Assembly: GCA_964352905.1 (NCBI GenBank)
Contig: CAYGTS010000147.1
Span: 1 to 5,990, forward strand
Direction: 5' to 3'
Source: CAYGTS01 sp964352905
Lineage (GTDB): Bacteria > Pseudomonadota > Gammaproteobacteria > JAHCLG01
Length of the DNA stretch: 5,990 nucleotides
Shown here: positions 1 through 5,926 of the stretch, in pieces
Numbering within the stretch: the first letter of the stretch is position 1
How the letters are laid out: every line of letters starts with the position of its first letter
Program-made: the position numbers and the translations under genes
Notes under the pieces: generated by a model
The model's input: the letters and a program-made list of their open reading frames with translations, nothing else
The model's database searches: none
What the model was told of the DNA's origin: nothing

Positions 1-36
1 ACCAGATCACCTTACTATCTCGCGCACTGCCACTCG

Positions 37-74
37 CCCCTGGATTGCCGCGCGCTTCGCGCTCGCAATGACGG
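37..74 (+). repeat. Palindromic repeat, copy A
   Basis: Full copy of the repeat family in this window. The left arm CCCCTGGATTGC (37-48) and the right arm CGCAATGACGG (64-74) are conserved in other copies. Between them is a GC-rich hairpin with stem GCGCG (50-54) against CGCGC (58-62) and a CTT loop. The preceding bases 11-36 also match the sequence before copy F at the other end of the window, with a few substitutions and one small indel, so the conserved unit is longer than the palindrome. No coding role is visible. Confidence 0.85.
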
Positions 75-95
75 ATTGAGGCGCATTGCCACTCG

Positions 96-131
96 CCCCT
101 GGATTGCTTCGTCCTACGGACTCGCAATGAC
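96..131 (+). repeat. Palindromic repeat, copy B
   Basis: Second full copy, 59 bases after copy A and in the same orientation. The left arm is CCCCTGGATTGC (96-107) and the right arm is CGCAATGAC (123-131). The interior differs completely from copy A but is again self-complementary: GTCC (111-114) pairs with GGAC (118-121) around TAC. The 15 bases just before the arm (81-95) repeat those before copy A with one mismatch, so A and B are a tandem pair with a shared flank. Confidence 0.85.
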
Positions 132-142
132 AGCTAATTTAT

Positions 143-167
143 TCGCTAACGCTCCTCGCAATGACGG
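143..167 (+). repeat. Palindromic repeat, half copy C
   Basis: Only the right half of the repeat is present, ending in CTCGCAATGACGG. The 25 bases are identical to 3146-3170 (copy E). They also closely match the reverse complement of the left half of copy G, so they belong to the sub-type with a GCTCCTCGC interior. The TGGATTGC arm is missing, which suggests truncation or an AT-rich replacement of the left half. Confidence 0.75.
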
Positions 168-282
168 AACATTATGCTTATTATACAGTTAAATGTAAAT
201 CGGTCCGGTACAGGTTCCTGCTTTGAAAGGAATTTTACAAGGGTTTAGTTCAGATGTCGATTGACATAGGTTTGGTAAAAGT
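168..282. other. Non-coding stretch with no recognised feature
   Basis: With the repeats on its left and the terminator on its right, this completes the 322-base gene-free stretch at the left end. I see no open reading frame of useful length, no tRNA and no convincing promoter. A consensus-like TTGACA occurs at 261-266 on the plus strand, but no -10 box follows at the right spacing. It also forms part of a small inverted repeat (ATGTC, four bases, GACAT) around 254-267. It could be decayed DNA, or the end of a neighbouring unit that continues outside the window. Confidence 0.4.
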
Positions 283-313
283 AAACCCCAGATTGCGTAT
301 TAATCTGGGGTTT
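283..313 (-). terminator. Rho-independent terminator after comEA-like gene
   Basis: A perfect 12-base-pair stem, AAACCCCAGATT (283-294) against AATCTGGGGTTT (302-313), encloses a 7-base loop. It begins 9 bases past the TAG stop of the comEA-like gene. On the minus strand the stem ends in TTT and is followed by ACTTTTACC, an interrupted but usable U-tract. The position right after a stop codon makes terminator the natural reading. The stem has four G-C pairs in a row and A/T ends, so it could also stop plus-strand transcription weakly. Confidence 0.8.
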
Positions 314-322
314 GCTGGGTTT

Positions 323-637
323 CTAGTTGAAAGTAATGTTATTAGCAATTTTCTTTGCTAATTTTTCATTAATACCTTTGACTTGAGTTAAATCATCTGC
401 CGATTTAAAGTTGCCATGGGCTTTGCGATAATCCAACAAAGCTTGTGCTTTTTTCTGGCCCAACCCCTTAATAGTTTGCAGCTGTTTGAAATCAGCATGA
501 TTAATATTAATCGTTGTTTGAATGGCTTGCTTAGAAGTTGGCTGTTTTGCAGGAACTTGATGATGTGACGCCGCATAAACCGCTAAGTTAAAACTAAAGC
601 AAGCTAAAACAATTAAGCCTAATTTTTTAAAGGACAT
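323..637 (-). CDS. Exported helix-hairpin-helix DNA-binding protein, ComEA-like
   Basis: The 104-residue product has a signal peptide: KK at 4-5, a hydrophobic stretch at 6-20 and a V-Y-A cleavage site before A23. A polar linker rich in Q, K and T (23-42) follows. The rest is a compact ComEA-type domain: ININHAD (43-49), a first helix-hairpin-helix with IKGLGQKKA (56-64) and a second with VKGINEKLA (86-94). Known relatives such as H. influenzae ComE1 and E. coli YbaV have similar size and layout. ComEA proteins bind double-stranded DNA non-specifically in the periplasm and help pull it in during transformation. Family membership is clear; a role in competence here is inference, because no other competence gene is visible. 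GGAG (645-648) lies 7 bases before the ATG. The 100-base gap from pyrF may hold its own promoter, and a terminator follows the gene. Cys13 sits in a weak lipobox-like context, but a cleaved soluble protein is more likely. Confidence 0.88.
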   Translation of the reverse strand: MSFKKLGLIVLACFSFNLAVYAASHHQVPAKQPTSKQAIQTTININHADFKQLQTIKGLGQKKAQALLDYRKAHGNFKSADDLTQVKGINEKLAKKIANNITFN

Positions 638-644
638 ATTTTTT

Positions 645-648
645 CTCC
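645..648 (-). promoter_or_regulatory. Shine-Dalgarno site of comEA-like gene
   Basis: GGAG on the minus strand, 7 bases before the ATG at 637-635, within TTGGAGAAAAAAT. It is the clearest ribosome binding site in the left half of the window and fixes the start codon. It indicates that translation does not depend on coupling to pyrF, whose stop lies 100 bases upstream. Confidence 0.75.
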
Positions 649-737
649 AATATTTCCCCTAATCACAGCTAAGCGGCGAAATGATATGGCATGTAACAAT
701 AAATCACTATGCGAAATCAGCTTAAGGATTTGTAAGT

Positions 738-1442
738 TTATTCTGAAATACTTGTGTTAATCATTTGCAACACTTGCACGGGATTATTTGCTTCAATAAT
801 AGGTCTGCCAATCACTAAATAATGGCTACCAGCAAGCAATGCTTGTTGCGGTGTCATGCTGCGTTGTTGATCATCTTGTTTGTCACTGGCTAAACGAATA
901 CCCGGTGTTACAAAACAAAACTCGGGATTTAATTGTGCTTTTAGCATGGCAACTTCATTGGCTGAACACACCACCCCATCAGCACCGGCAACTTGTGATT
1001 GTTTGGCTAGTTCCAGTACTAATTGCGGAATCGATTGATTAAAGCCTATTTTTTTAATATCCCGCTCATTAAAGCTGGTTAAAATTGTGACCGCAATCAG
1101 TAAGGGTTGATGTGAGTGTTTACTAATAGTTTCGCGCGCCAGTTGCATGGCTTTACTACCTGCACTCGCATGTAGATTCACCATCCAAACACCTAAATCA
1201 CACGCTGCAGCCACTGCGCCTGCAATCGTATTCGGAATATCATGAAATTTTAAATCGAGAAAGATTTCAAAGCCTAATGTGAGTAATGCTTCAATAATCT
1301 TGGGGCCATAGCGCGTAAAAAGAATTGGCCCTATTTTAAGGCGACATTGGCTGGGTAAAAATTGTTTAGCCAGGGCGATCGTTGTTTCAAAATCATTTAA
1401 ATCTAAAGAAACGATAACCTTTGGGTTATTGCTTATGGTCAC
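738..1442 (-). CDS. pyrF: Orotidine 5'-phosphate decarboxylase
   Basis: PyrF removes the carboxyl group of orotidine monophosphate to give UMP, the last step of de novo pyrimidine synthesis, in the cytoplasm as a TIM-barrel dimer. The 234-residue product has the usual length for the bacterial group I enzyme. The catalytic Lys-Asp-Lys-Asp network is visible as K36 and DLKFHD (D63, K65, D68). The substrate-binding VSLDLND (D14), the phosphate-loop region VTPGIR (178-183), the following QDDQQRSMTP and VIGRPI (R213) are all in place, so the enzyme should be active. The start is GTG at 1442-1440, and no in-frame ATG lies near the N-terminus. It begins 4 bases after the lapB stop, and AAGGGG in the last codons of lapB (about 1451-1457) can serve as ribosome binding site. 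This implies co-transcription and translational coupling with lapB. The lapB-pyrF adjacency is standard in gammaproteobacteria. Confidence 0.97.
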   Translation of the reverse strand: MTISNNPKVIVSLDLNDFETTIALAKQFLPSQCRLKIGPILFTRYGPKIIEALLTLGFEIFLDLKFHDIPNTIAGAVAAACDLGVWMVNLHASAGSKAMQLARETISKHSHQPLLIAVTILTSFNERDIKKIGFNQSIPQLVLELAKQSQVAGADGVVCSANEVAMLKAQLNPEFCFVTPGIRLASDKQDDQQRSMTPQQALLAGSHYLVIGRPIIEANNPVQVLQMINTSISE

Positions 1443-1446
1443 GCTG

Positions 1447-2613
1447 TTAATCCCCTTCTAAGCCTTGAATAGGTTTTACAACATCCCAATCTTTACAACT
1501 TGGGCACTGCCATAATAAGGATTTACTCGAATAACCGCAGTGACGACAACGATAAATGGGTTTACCTTTTAATAATACTTTCGCAACATCATGCAGTACG
1601 GTTAAATTGGCTTTGGCATCACCATAACTATCGTTGATCTGTAATTCAATTAAATGCTTTAAGCCACGCACGGATGGGCGGCGTTGTAATTGTTCAATTA
1701 AAAATTTGATCGCTGCGGCACTACCATCACGTTTTTGTAAGCGCTCGGCAAAAATTAAGACAATTGAAATTCGCGGTGAATCATCTAAGCATTGTCGTAA
1801 GTAAGCAATTAATCCTGCTTCGTCGCTGAGTTTTTCATAACATTTAACTAAAGGTAAAATTGCTTCCGATAAAAATTCCGGATCTTGCTGTTTAACTCGT
1901 TTATAGTAGCGAATGGCTGATTTATAACGCCCTTGTTGGTATTCAATTTTAGCTTGAATTAAACTGGCGCGTACACTATCCCGATCTACACTTAAGGCAC
2001 GCTTTAAGTATTTTAAAGATTGATCAGTATTCAGCCGCTCTAAGGCGCGTTCTGCCATTTCACAATAGTAATGTGCAATAACTGGTTGCATATCAAGGTT
2101 GCCACAACGTTCTAATTGTGAGGCAATTTTAATGGCTTGTTCCCAATCTTTTTCTTGTTGGTAAATATCTAAGAGGTTGTTTAAGCTTGAAGTAGTTTGC
2201 TCACCCATTTCCAATACTTCTAAAAATAAGCGTTCTGCGCGATCAAATACCCCCGCGCGCAAATAGTCCTGCCCTAATTCTAAAAGTGCTTGGGTGCGAT
2301 GTTGTTTGGTTAAATGCGGTCTTGCAATTAAATTTTGATGAATGCGGATGGCACGCTCTACTTCACCGCGGCGCCGAAATAAATTACCTAGCGCTAAATG
2401 TGTTTCAACGGTATCACTATCAACTTCAATCATTTTAATGAAAATATCAACCGCTTTATCAGGTTGTTCATTCAGTAAATAATTTAAACCAATAAAATAG
2501 TCACGGTGTGAAATAGCACCACGCTGTGTTTTTTTATTATTACCATCACGTTTGGCAACCATCCATCCGGATGCTGCAGCGACAGGTAATAATAAAAATA
2601 ACAAGTTGGTCAT
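1447..2613 (-). CDS. lapB: Lipopolysaccharide assembly protein B (TPR and rubredoxin-like protein)
   Basis: LapB (formerly YciM) is an inner-membrane-anchored protein with its body in the cytoplasm. In E. coli it promotes FtsH degradation of LpxC, the committing enzyme of lipid A synthesis, and so balances LPS with phospholipid. The 388 residues nearly match the E. coli length of 389. Residues 4-20 (LLFLLLPVAAASGWMVA) are the single N-terminal anchor. A chain of tetratricopeptide repeats fills roughly 38-330, with the family signature HLALGNLFRRRGEVERAIRIHQ. The C-terminal metal-binding knuckle has two CxxC pairs, C356/C359 and C370/C373, in YRCRHCGY and WQCPSC. All elements needed for LpxC control are therefore present. 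The ATG lies one base after the lapA stop (TAA C ATG) without a strong ribosome binding site, which points to translational coupling with lapA. Confidence 0.97.
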   Translation of the reverse strand: MTNLLFLLLPVAAASGWMVAKRDGNNKKTQRGAISHRDYFIGLNYLLNEQPDKAVDIFIKMIEVDSDTVETHLALGNLFRRRGEVERAIRIHQNLIARPHLTKQHRTQALLELGQDYLRAGVFDRAERLFLEVLEMGEQTTSSLNNLLDIYQQEKDWEQAIKIASQLERCGNLDMQPVIAHYYCEMAERALERLNTDQSLKYLKRALSVDRDSVRASLIQAKIEYQQGRYKSAIRYYKRVKQQDPEFLSEAILPLVKCYEKLSDEAGLIAYLRQCLDDSPRISIVLIFAERLQKRDGSAAAIKFLIEQLQRRPSVRGLKHLIELQINDSYGDAKANLTVLHDVAKVLLKGKPIYRCRHCGYSSKSLLWQCPSCKDWDVVKPIQGLEGD

Positions 2614-2614
2614 G

Positions 2615-2905
2615 TTAGTGCTCGTCTTTTAAAGGAATAGCGCGTAAATTTTCCACTTCCTTTTCGGCTAATTGCACACGTTTGTGTAAACGATAATTTT
2701 TACGTTTTAAGCGCAATAATGGTAACACGCACATGATTAATCCCACTAAAATGCCAAGGATTAACGTGAGCACTAATAGTAACGAAAGCGGCATGTTACT
2801 GCTACCAAAATAGTATTGCACGGTAACTTGTGTAGCATTAAGATAAGCAAAGCTAATGCCAAACAAAAGGATTAATAGTAAAAAAAAATATTTTAGAATT
2901 CGCAT
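2615..2905 (-). CDS. lapA: Lipopolysaccharide assembly protein A, LapA/DUF1049 family
   Basis: LapA is a small inner-membrane protein that works with LapB in LPS assembly. The 96-residue product (E. coli LapA: 102) has two membrane segments, about 5-22 (KYFFLLLILLFGISFAYL) and 41-65. The segment between them holds the family-typical NATQVTVQYYFG. A basic, charged C-terminus follows (RLKRKNYRLHKRVQLAEKEVENL) that probably forms a cytoplasmic coiled coil. The frame stays open to an ATG at 3034, but those 43 extra codons run through a palindromic repeat and resemble nothing in the family. The start at 2905 (MRILKYFF) gives the right length, with AAGGG 4 bases upstream and GAGGG further back as possible ribosome binding sites. 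Because rpsA ends in a terminator, transcription of lapA-lapB-pyrF should start in the repeat-bearing gap upstream, but I could not identify a convincing promoter there. Confidence 0.93.
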   Translation of the reverse strand: MRILKYFFLLLILLFGISFAYLNATQVTVQYYFGSSNMPLSLLLVLTLILGILVGLIMCVLPLLRLKRKNYRLHKRVQLAEKEVENLRAIPLKDEH

Positions 2906-2950
2906 GTTTCCCTTTTCCCTCGTTGTGATTTTTGATAATGACGACACCTC

Positions 2951-3003
2951 CGTCGTTGCGAGCTTCGGTGCGCCCAGGGCGCACCGAAGCGTGGCAATCC
3001 AGG
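2951..3003 (-). repeat. Palindromic repeat, copy D, with long GC-rich hairpin
   Basis: Full copy in the opposite orientation to A-C, with arms CGTCGTTGCGAG (2951-2962) and GCAATCCAGG (2994-3003). The interior is a 29-base odd palindrome, GCTTCGGTGCGCCC (2962-2975) against its exact complement at 2977-2990 around one A. In RNA this would be 13 pairs with a three-base loop. It is the most stable hairpin in the window and lies 46 bases upstream of the lapA start. The right flank AGGATCTT (3009-3016) recurs after copy G, so here too homology extends past the palindrome. Confidence 0.85.
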
Positions 3004-3145
3004 AGAAAGGATCTTCAATCGTGAAATTTAACATTGCATTTGCTATCGATTTCGCTGTTGTTAGCCCAAATATGGGCGTTCCCTGCTACGGAGTGAGTAG
3101 TTACGTTACCATTATCTTTATTTCACGCTTACTGCCACTGCCGCG
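3004..3145. other. Sequence between oppositely oriented repeat copies D and E
   Basis: These 142 bases fill the middle of the 400-base gene-free gap between lapA and rpsA. A frame is open through much of it on both strands, but the translations match no family I know and include repeat sequence, so I do not call a gene. There is no trace of ihfB, which many gammaproteobacteria carry at this place. A small stem GCCCA/TGGGC (3064-3077) and a -10-like GATAAT on the minus strand (3111-3116) are the only local signals. The lapA operon promoter should lie here or nearby. Confidence 0.4.
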
Positions 3146-3170
3146 TCGCTAACGCTCCTCGCAATGACGG
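3146..3170 (+). repeat. Palindromic repeat, half copy E
   Basis: Right half only, identical over all 25 bases to copy C (143-167). Its end CTCGCAATGACG (3158-3169) is the inverse of the start of copy D (2951-2962) with one mismatch. D and E therefore form near-perfect terminal inverted repeats around a unit of about 220 bases. The preceding ACTGCCACTG (3131-3140) recalls the flank before copies A and B. Confidence 0.75.
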
Positions 3171-3211
3171 GGATCAGTCAACGTTAAATCGCAATAATAC
3201 TACATTCCTTG

Positions 3212-3245
3212 CAACAAACAAAACGGCATGCGCAAGGCATGCCGT
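3212..3245 (-). terminator. Rho-independent terminator after rpsA
   Basis: A perfect 9-base-pair stem, ACGGCATGC (3223-3231) against GCATGCCGT (3237-3245), has a 5-base loop. On the minus strand it is followed directly by TTTTGTTTGTTG (3212-3222 region), a good U-rich tract. It lies 60 bases past the rpsA stop. It should end the cmk-rpsA transcript and separate it from lapA-lapB-pyrF. Confidence 0.88.
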
Positions 3246-3305
3246 CTTATTATAAGCGTTATTCAGGCACTTCTCAATTTGAAGAGTCACCCGAATCAAG
3301 CAACC

Positions 3306-4991
3306 TTACTCATCCTTTTGAGATGCGTCGATTTGCTCTTTGAAAAGATCGCCCAAGGTTGTGCTTTGCTTGGATTCAGCGTTTTTGCTAAATTCTTTTA
3401 GCGCATCCGCTTCATCTTGAGTATCTTTAGCGCGCACTGATAGTTGAATATTGCGTGATTTTTTATCAATACTGATAATTTTAGCTTCCACTTCATCACC
3501 AACATTAATTACTGTGCGTGCATCAGCTACTTTTTCGCGTTGTAAGTCGCCGGCTTTCATGGTTGCAATGATTTCTTCACCAAGCTCAACTGTTACACCT
3601 TTTTGATCAACTTCGATTACTTTACCTTTGACAATACTGCCCTTAGAATTCATTTCAACGTAAGTTGAAAAAGGATCAGATTCTAATTGCTTAATACCCA
3701 GTGAAATACGCTCACGTTCTGCATCGATCGCTAAGATTAATGTTTCAACTTCATCTCCTTTCTTGTAGTTACGAACTGCGGTTTCGCCAGCTTCAGACCA
3801 AGAAATATCAGAGAAGTGAATCAAGCCATCGATATTGCCATCAAGGCCAATGAAGATCCCAAAATCGGTGATAGATTTAATTTTACCAGAGATTTTTTCG
3901 CCTTTTTCATGCTTGCTAGCAAAGGCGGCCCATGGGTTATCAACACATTGTTTGATACCGAGCGAAATACGACGGCGTTCTTGATCGATATCTAAGACTA
4001 AGACATTAACCACATCACCGAGTGAAACCACTTTAGTTGGGTGAATGTTTTTGTTAGTCCAATCCATTTCAGAAACGTGAACTAAACCTTCAACACCTTC
4101 TTCGATTTCAACAAAACAACCGTAATCAGTTAAATTAGTTACTTTTCCGCTTAAACGTGTATCAACAGGATAACGGCGTACTAAATCAACCCAAGGATCA
4201 TCACCTAGTTGCTTCATGCCTAATGAAACACGGTTTTTATCACGATCAAATTTTAATACTTTAACGCGAATTTCATCGCCAACATTGACTAATTCGCTAG
4301 GATGTTTAATGCGTTTCCATGACATATCGGTAATGTGTAACAGACCATCAATACCGCCTAAATCAACAAAGGTACCATAATCAGTTAAGTTTTTAACTAT
4401 ACCGATCACTTCTTGGCCTTCTTGTAATTTATCTAACATTGCTGAGCGCTCTACACTGTTTTCTTGCTCAACCACAGAGCGGCGAGAAACAACAACGTTA
4501 TTGCGTTTTCTGTCGATTTTAATAACTTTAAATTCGAGTTCTTTGCCTTCTAAATAACCAGGATCACGTACAGGACGCACATCCACTAATGAACCCGGTA
4601 AAAATGCGCGCAGGGAATTAATTTCAACCGTGAAACCACCTTTAACTTTGCCGCTAATAACACCAATAACCGATTCACCTTTTTCATGTTTTCTGGCAAG
4701 ATCAATCCACGCTTCAGCGCGTTTAGCTTTTTCACGTGATAGCAAGGTTGCGCCAAAACCATCTTCAACCGCCTCAATAGAAACTTCAACTTGATCACCA
4801 ACGGTGACTTCAAGTTCGCCACGATCATTTTTAAATTGTTCGATGGGGATAAGACTTTCAGATTTTAGGCCGGCATTCACCACGACCATTTCATTATCAA
4901 TTTTAGTGATCTGGCCAGTAATAATACTACCAATTCGCATATCAAGATTTTGGAGACTTTCTTGTAATAGACTTGCAAAGCTTTCGCTCAT
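3306..4991 (-). CDS. rpsA: 30S ribosomal protein S1
   Basis: S1 binds mRNA at the 30S subunit and is needed to initiate on most leaders with weak or structured ribosome binding sites. The 561 residues (E. coli: 557) carry all six S1 RNA-binding domains, at roughly 20-86, 105-171, 192-258, 277-345, 364-432 and 450-518, with a charged tail after that. Domains 3, 4 and 5 show the typical LTDYGTFVDL, LTDYGCFVEI and ITDFGIFIGL strands. Domains 1 and 2, which dock on the ribosome, are more divergent, as usual. The frame is open to an ATG at 5018, but I chose the ATG at 4991: it gives MSESFASLLQESL, matching the known N-terminus, and has AGGA 6 bases upstream. cmk is directly upstream, as in E. coli. 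In E. coli S1 represses its own translation through its leader; a leader inverted repeat here is compatible with that but not proof. Confidence 0.98.
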   Translation of the reverse strand: MSESFASLLQESLQNLDMRIGSIITGQITKIDNEMVVVNAGLKSESLIPIEQFKNDRGELEVTVGDQVEVSIEAVEDGFGATLLSREKAKRAEAWIDLARKHEKGESVIGVISGKVKGGFTVEINSLRAFLPGSLVDVRPVRDPGYLEGKELEFKVIKIDRKRNNVVVSRRSVVEQENSVERSAMLDKLQEGQEVIGIVKNLTDYGTFVDLGGIDGLLHITDMSWKRIKHPSELVNVGDEIRVKVLKFDRDKNRVSLGMKQLGDDPWVDLVRRYPVDTRLSGKVTNLTDYGCFVEIEEGVEGLVHVSEMDWTNKNIHPTKVVSLGDVVNVLVLDIDQERRRISLGIKQCVDNPWAAFASKHEKGEKISGKIKSITDFGIFIGLDGNIDGLIHFSDISWSEAGETAVRNYKKGDEVETLILAIDAERERISLGIKQLESDPFSTYVEMNSKGSIVKGKVIEVDQKGVTVELGEEIIATMKAGDLQREKVADARTVINVGDEVEAKIISIDKKSRNIQLSVRAKDTQDEADALKEFSKNAESKQSTTLGDLFKEQIDASQKDE

Positions 4992-5024
4992 TATAATTCC
5001 TATGTGATGGTTTCCCATCCGTTA

Positions 5025-5055
5025 AATTAGGTTGTTAAATTGGGATAACCTAATT
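5025..5055 (-). promoter_or_regulatory. Inverted repeat in the rpsA leader
   Basis: AATTAGGTT (5025-5033) and its exact complement AACCTAATT (5047-5055) are separated by 13 bases, 33 bases before the rpsA start codon. In a transcript coming from cmk they would form a stem-loop upstream of the ribosome binding site. A -10-like TATAAC lies directly next to it on the minus strand (5061-5056), without a clear -35. A start from that box would fall inside the right-hand arm and the RNA hairpin would not form; the repeat would then look more like an operator. The function is unresolved. Confidence 0.4.
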
Positions 5056-5108
5056 GTTATACTCTGTGTTAATTGCAGGCTTTCGCCATTCCTCTGTGTT
5101 TTCAAGTA

Positions 5109-5792
5109 TTAACACACCTTTTTTGATACCGCTTGCCAGACATGTTCAAAAACTTCAACTATGCCTAAATTAGTTGTATCAATCATGATTGCCTCTTTGG
5201 CTGGTAATAACGGTGCAACGGCTCGATTCATATCACGCTCATCGCGCGCACTTATCTCAGCAAAAAGACGGTCAAGACTAACATTAATCCCAATCGCTTT
5301 CAACTGATTATAACGTCGTTGTGCGCGTTCTTTGGCGCTAGCATTGAGAAATATTTTAACGATAGCATCGGGGAAAATAATGGTGCCCATATCACGCCCA
5401 TCGGCGACGAGGCCAGGAGGTTGGCGAAAAGCCTGTTGTTTTGCGACAAGCGCATCGCGCACGCCTTGTAAACTTGCCACTTTTGAAGCGCTAGCACCAA
5501 TTTCTTCGGTACGAATTTTTTCAGTAACATCCTGATTTTCCAAAAAAATAGTTGCAAATGAATTTTTTGCAGTCGTCATGAATTTGATATCTAAGTTCAG
5601 AGCAAGTTTACTTAATCGTTGTTCATCGCCTAAATCGATAGTATGCGAAACGGCAGCAAGTGCTACAAGTCGATATAAACTACCACTATCTAAGAAGTGC
5701 CATTGTAATTTTTTCGCCAGTAAGCTACTGATTGTGCCCTTGCCTGAACCGCTTGGGCCATCAATGGTAACGACTGGAATATTGTGAGACAT
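5109..5792 (-). CDS. cmk: Cytidylate kinase
   Basis: Cmk transfers phosphate from ATP to CMP or dCMP in the cytoplasm, feeding CTP and dCTP pools and salvaging CMP from RNA turnover. The 227 residues equal the usual length of the bacterial type. The P-loop is GPSGSGKGT (12-20, with K18). LDSGSLYR (35-42) forms part of the nucleoside monophosphate site, where E. coli has LDSGAIYR. VADGRDMGTIIFPDA (130-144) carries the family-specific GRDMGT with R134 and D135. The arginine-rich lid is SARDERDMNRAVAPL (182-196, with R184, R187 and R191). All catalytic elements are present. The ATG at 5792 gives the standard short N-terminus before the P-loop; its ribosome binding site is weak (GGAA about 10 bases upstream). 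rpsA follows after 117 bases with no terminator visible between them, so at least partial co-transcription is likely. Confidence 0.97.
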   Translation of the reverse strand: MSHNIPVVTIDGPSGSGKGTISSLLAKKLQWHFLDSGSLYRLVALAAVSHTIDLGDEQRLSKLALNLDIKFMTTAKNSFATIFLENQDVTEKIRTEEIGASASKVASLQGVRDALVAKQQAFRQPPGLVADGRDMGTIIFPDAIVKIFLNASAKERAQRRYNQLKAIGINVSLDRLFAEISARDERDMNRAVAPLLPAKEAIMIDTTNLGIVEVFEHVWQAVSKKVC

Positions 5793-5885
5793 AAGTTTAT
5801 TTTCCGTTACTTAACTTGTTGTTGTTAATAAAATTCAGTAATTTTGCAACTAGCATTGCCCTTAACATCTCGCGCACAGCCACAA

Positions 5886-5917
5886 CCCCTGGATTGCTTC
5901 ACTGCGTTCGCAATGAC
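5886..5917 (+). repeat. Palindromic repeat, copy F
   Basis: Full copy with left arm CCCCTGGATTGC (5886-5897) and right arm CGCAATGAC (5909-5917). The interior is short, with only a weak AC-TGC-GT core. The flank 5861-5885 matches 11-36 before copy A, including CTTA and ATCTCGCGCAC. The same extended element therefore occurs near both ends of the window. Confidence 0.85.
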
Positions 5918-5926
5918 AGCGATTTC

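Noticed and set aside
1..167. CRISPR array in the repeat-rich left end
   Set aside because: The repeats are palindromic elements with variable interiors and irregular spacing, include a truncated copy and recur in other gaps in both orientations. There are no uniform spacers and no cas genes.
261..266. Consensus -35 box TTGACA on the plus strand
   Set aside because: No -10-like hexamer is present 16-18 bases downstream; that place is the GC-rich arm of the terminator stem.
355..637. Lipoprotein signal in the ComEA-like protein at Cys13
   Set aside because: The context V-L-A-C is a poor lipobox, and Cys13 falls too early in the hydrophobic stretch. A normal cleavage site V-Y-A follows at residues 20-22.
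2856..3152. Plus-strand open frame of 98 codons across the start of lapA and the gap
   Set aside because: It runs antisense through lapA and then through repeat copy D. The translation resembles no family I know and there is no ribosome binding site of note.
3111..3181. Promoter for lapA from TTGACT (3181-3176) or GATAAT (3116-3111) on the minus strand
   Set aside because: Each box looks acceptable alone, but they are about 59 bases apart and neither has a partner at proper spacing, so no promoter is called.
4804..5007. Plus-strand open frames opposite rpsA, pyrF (839-1042) and cmk (5332-5787)
   Set aside because: They are antisense to well-conserved genes, have no family features, and are explained by the codon composition of the true strand.
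4992..5018. Nine-residue N-terminal extension of S1 (MGNHHIGII)
   Set aside because: The family N-terminus begins at MSESF, and AGGA is correctly placed before the ATG at 4991. The extension would place the ribosome binding site inside the coding region.
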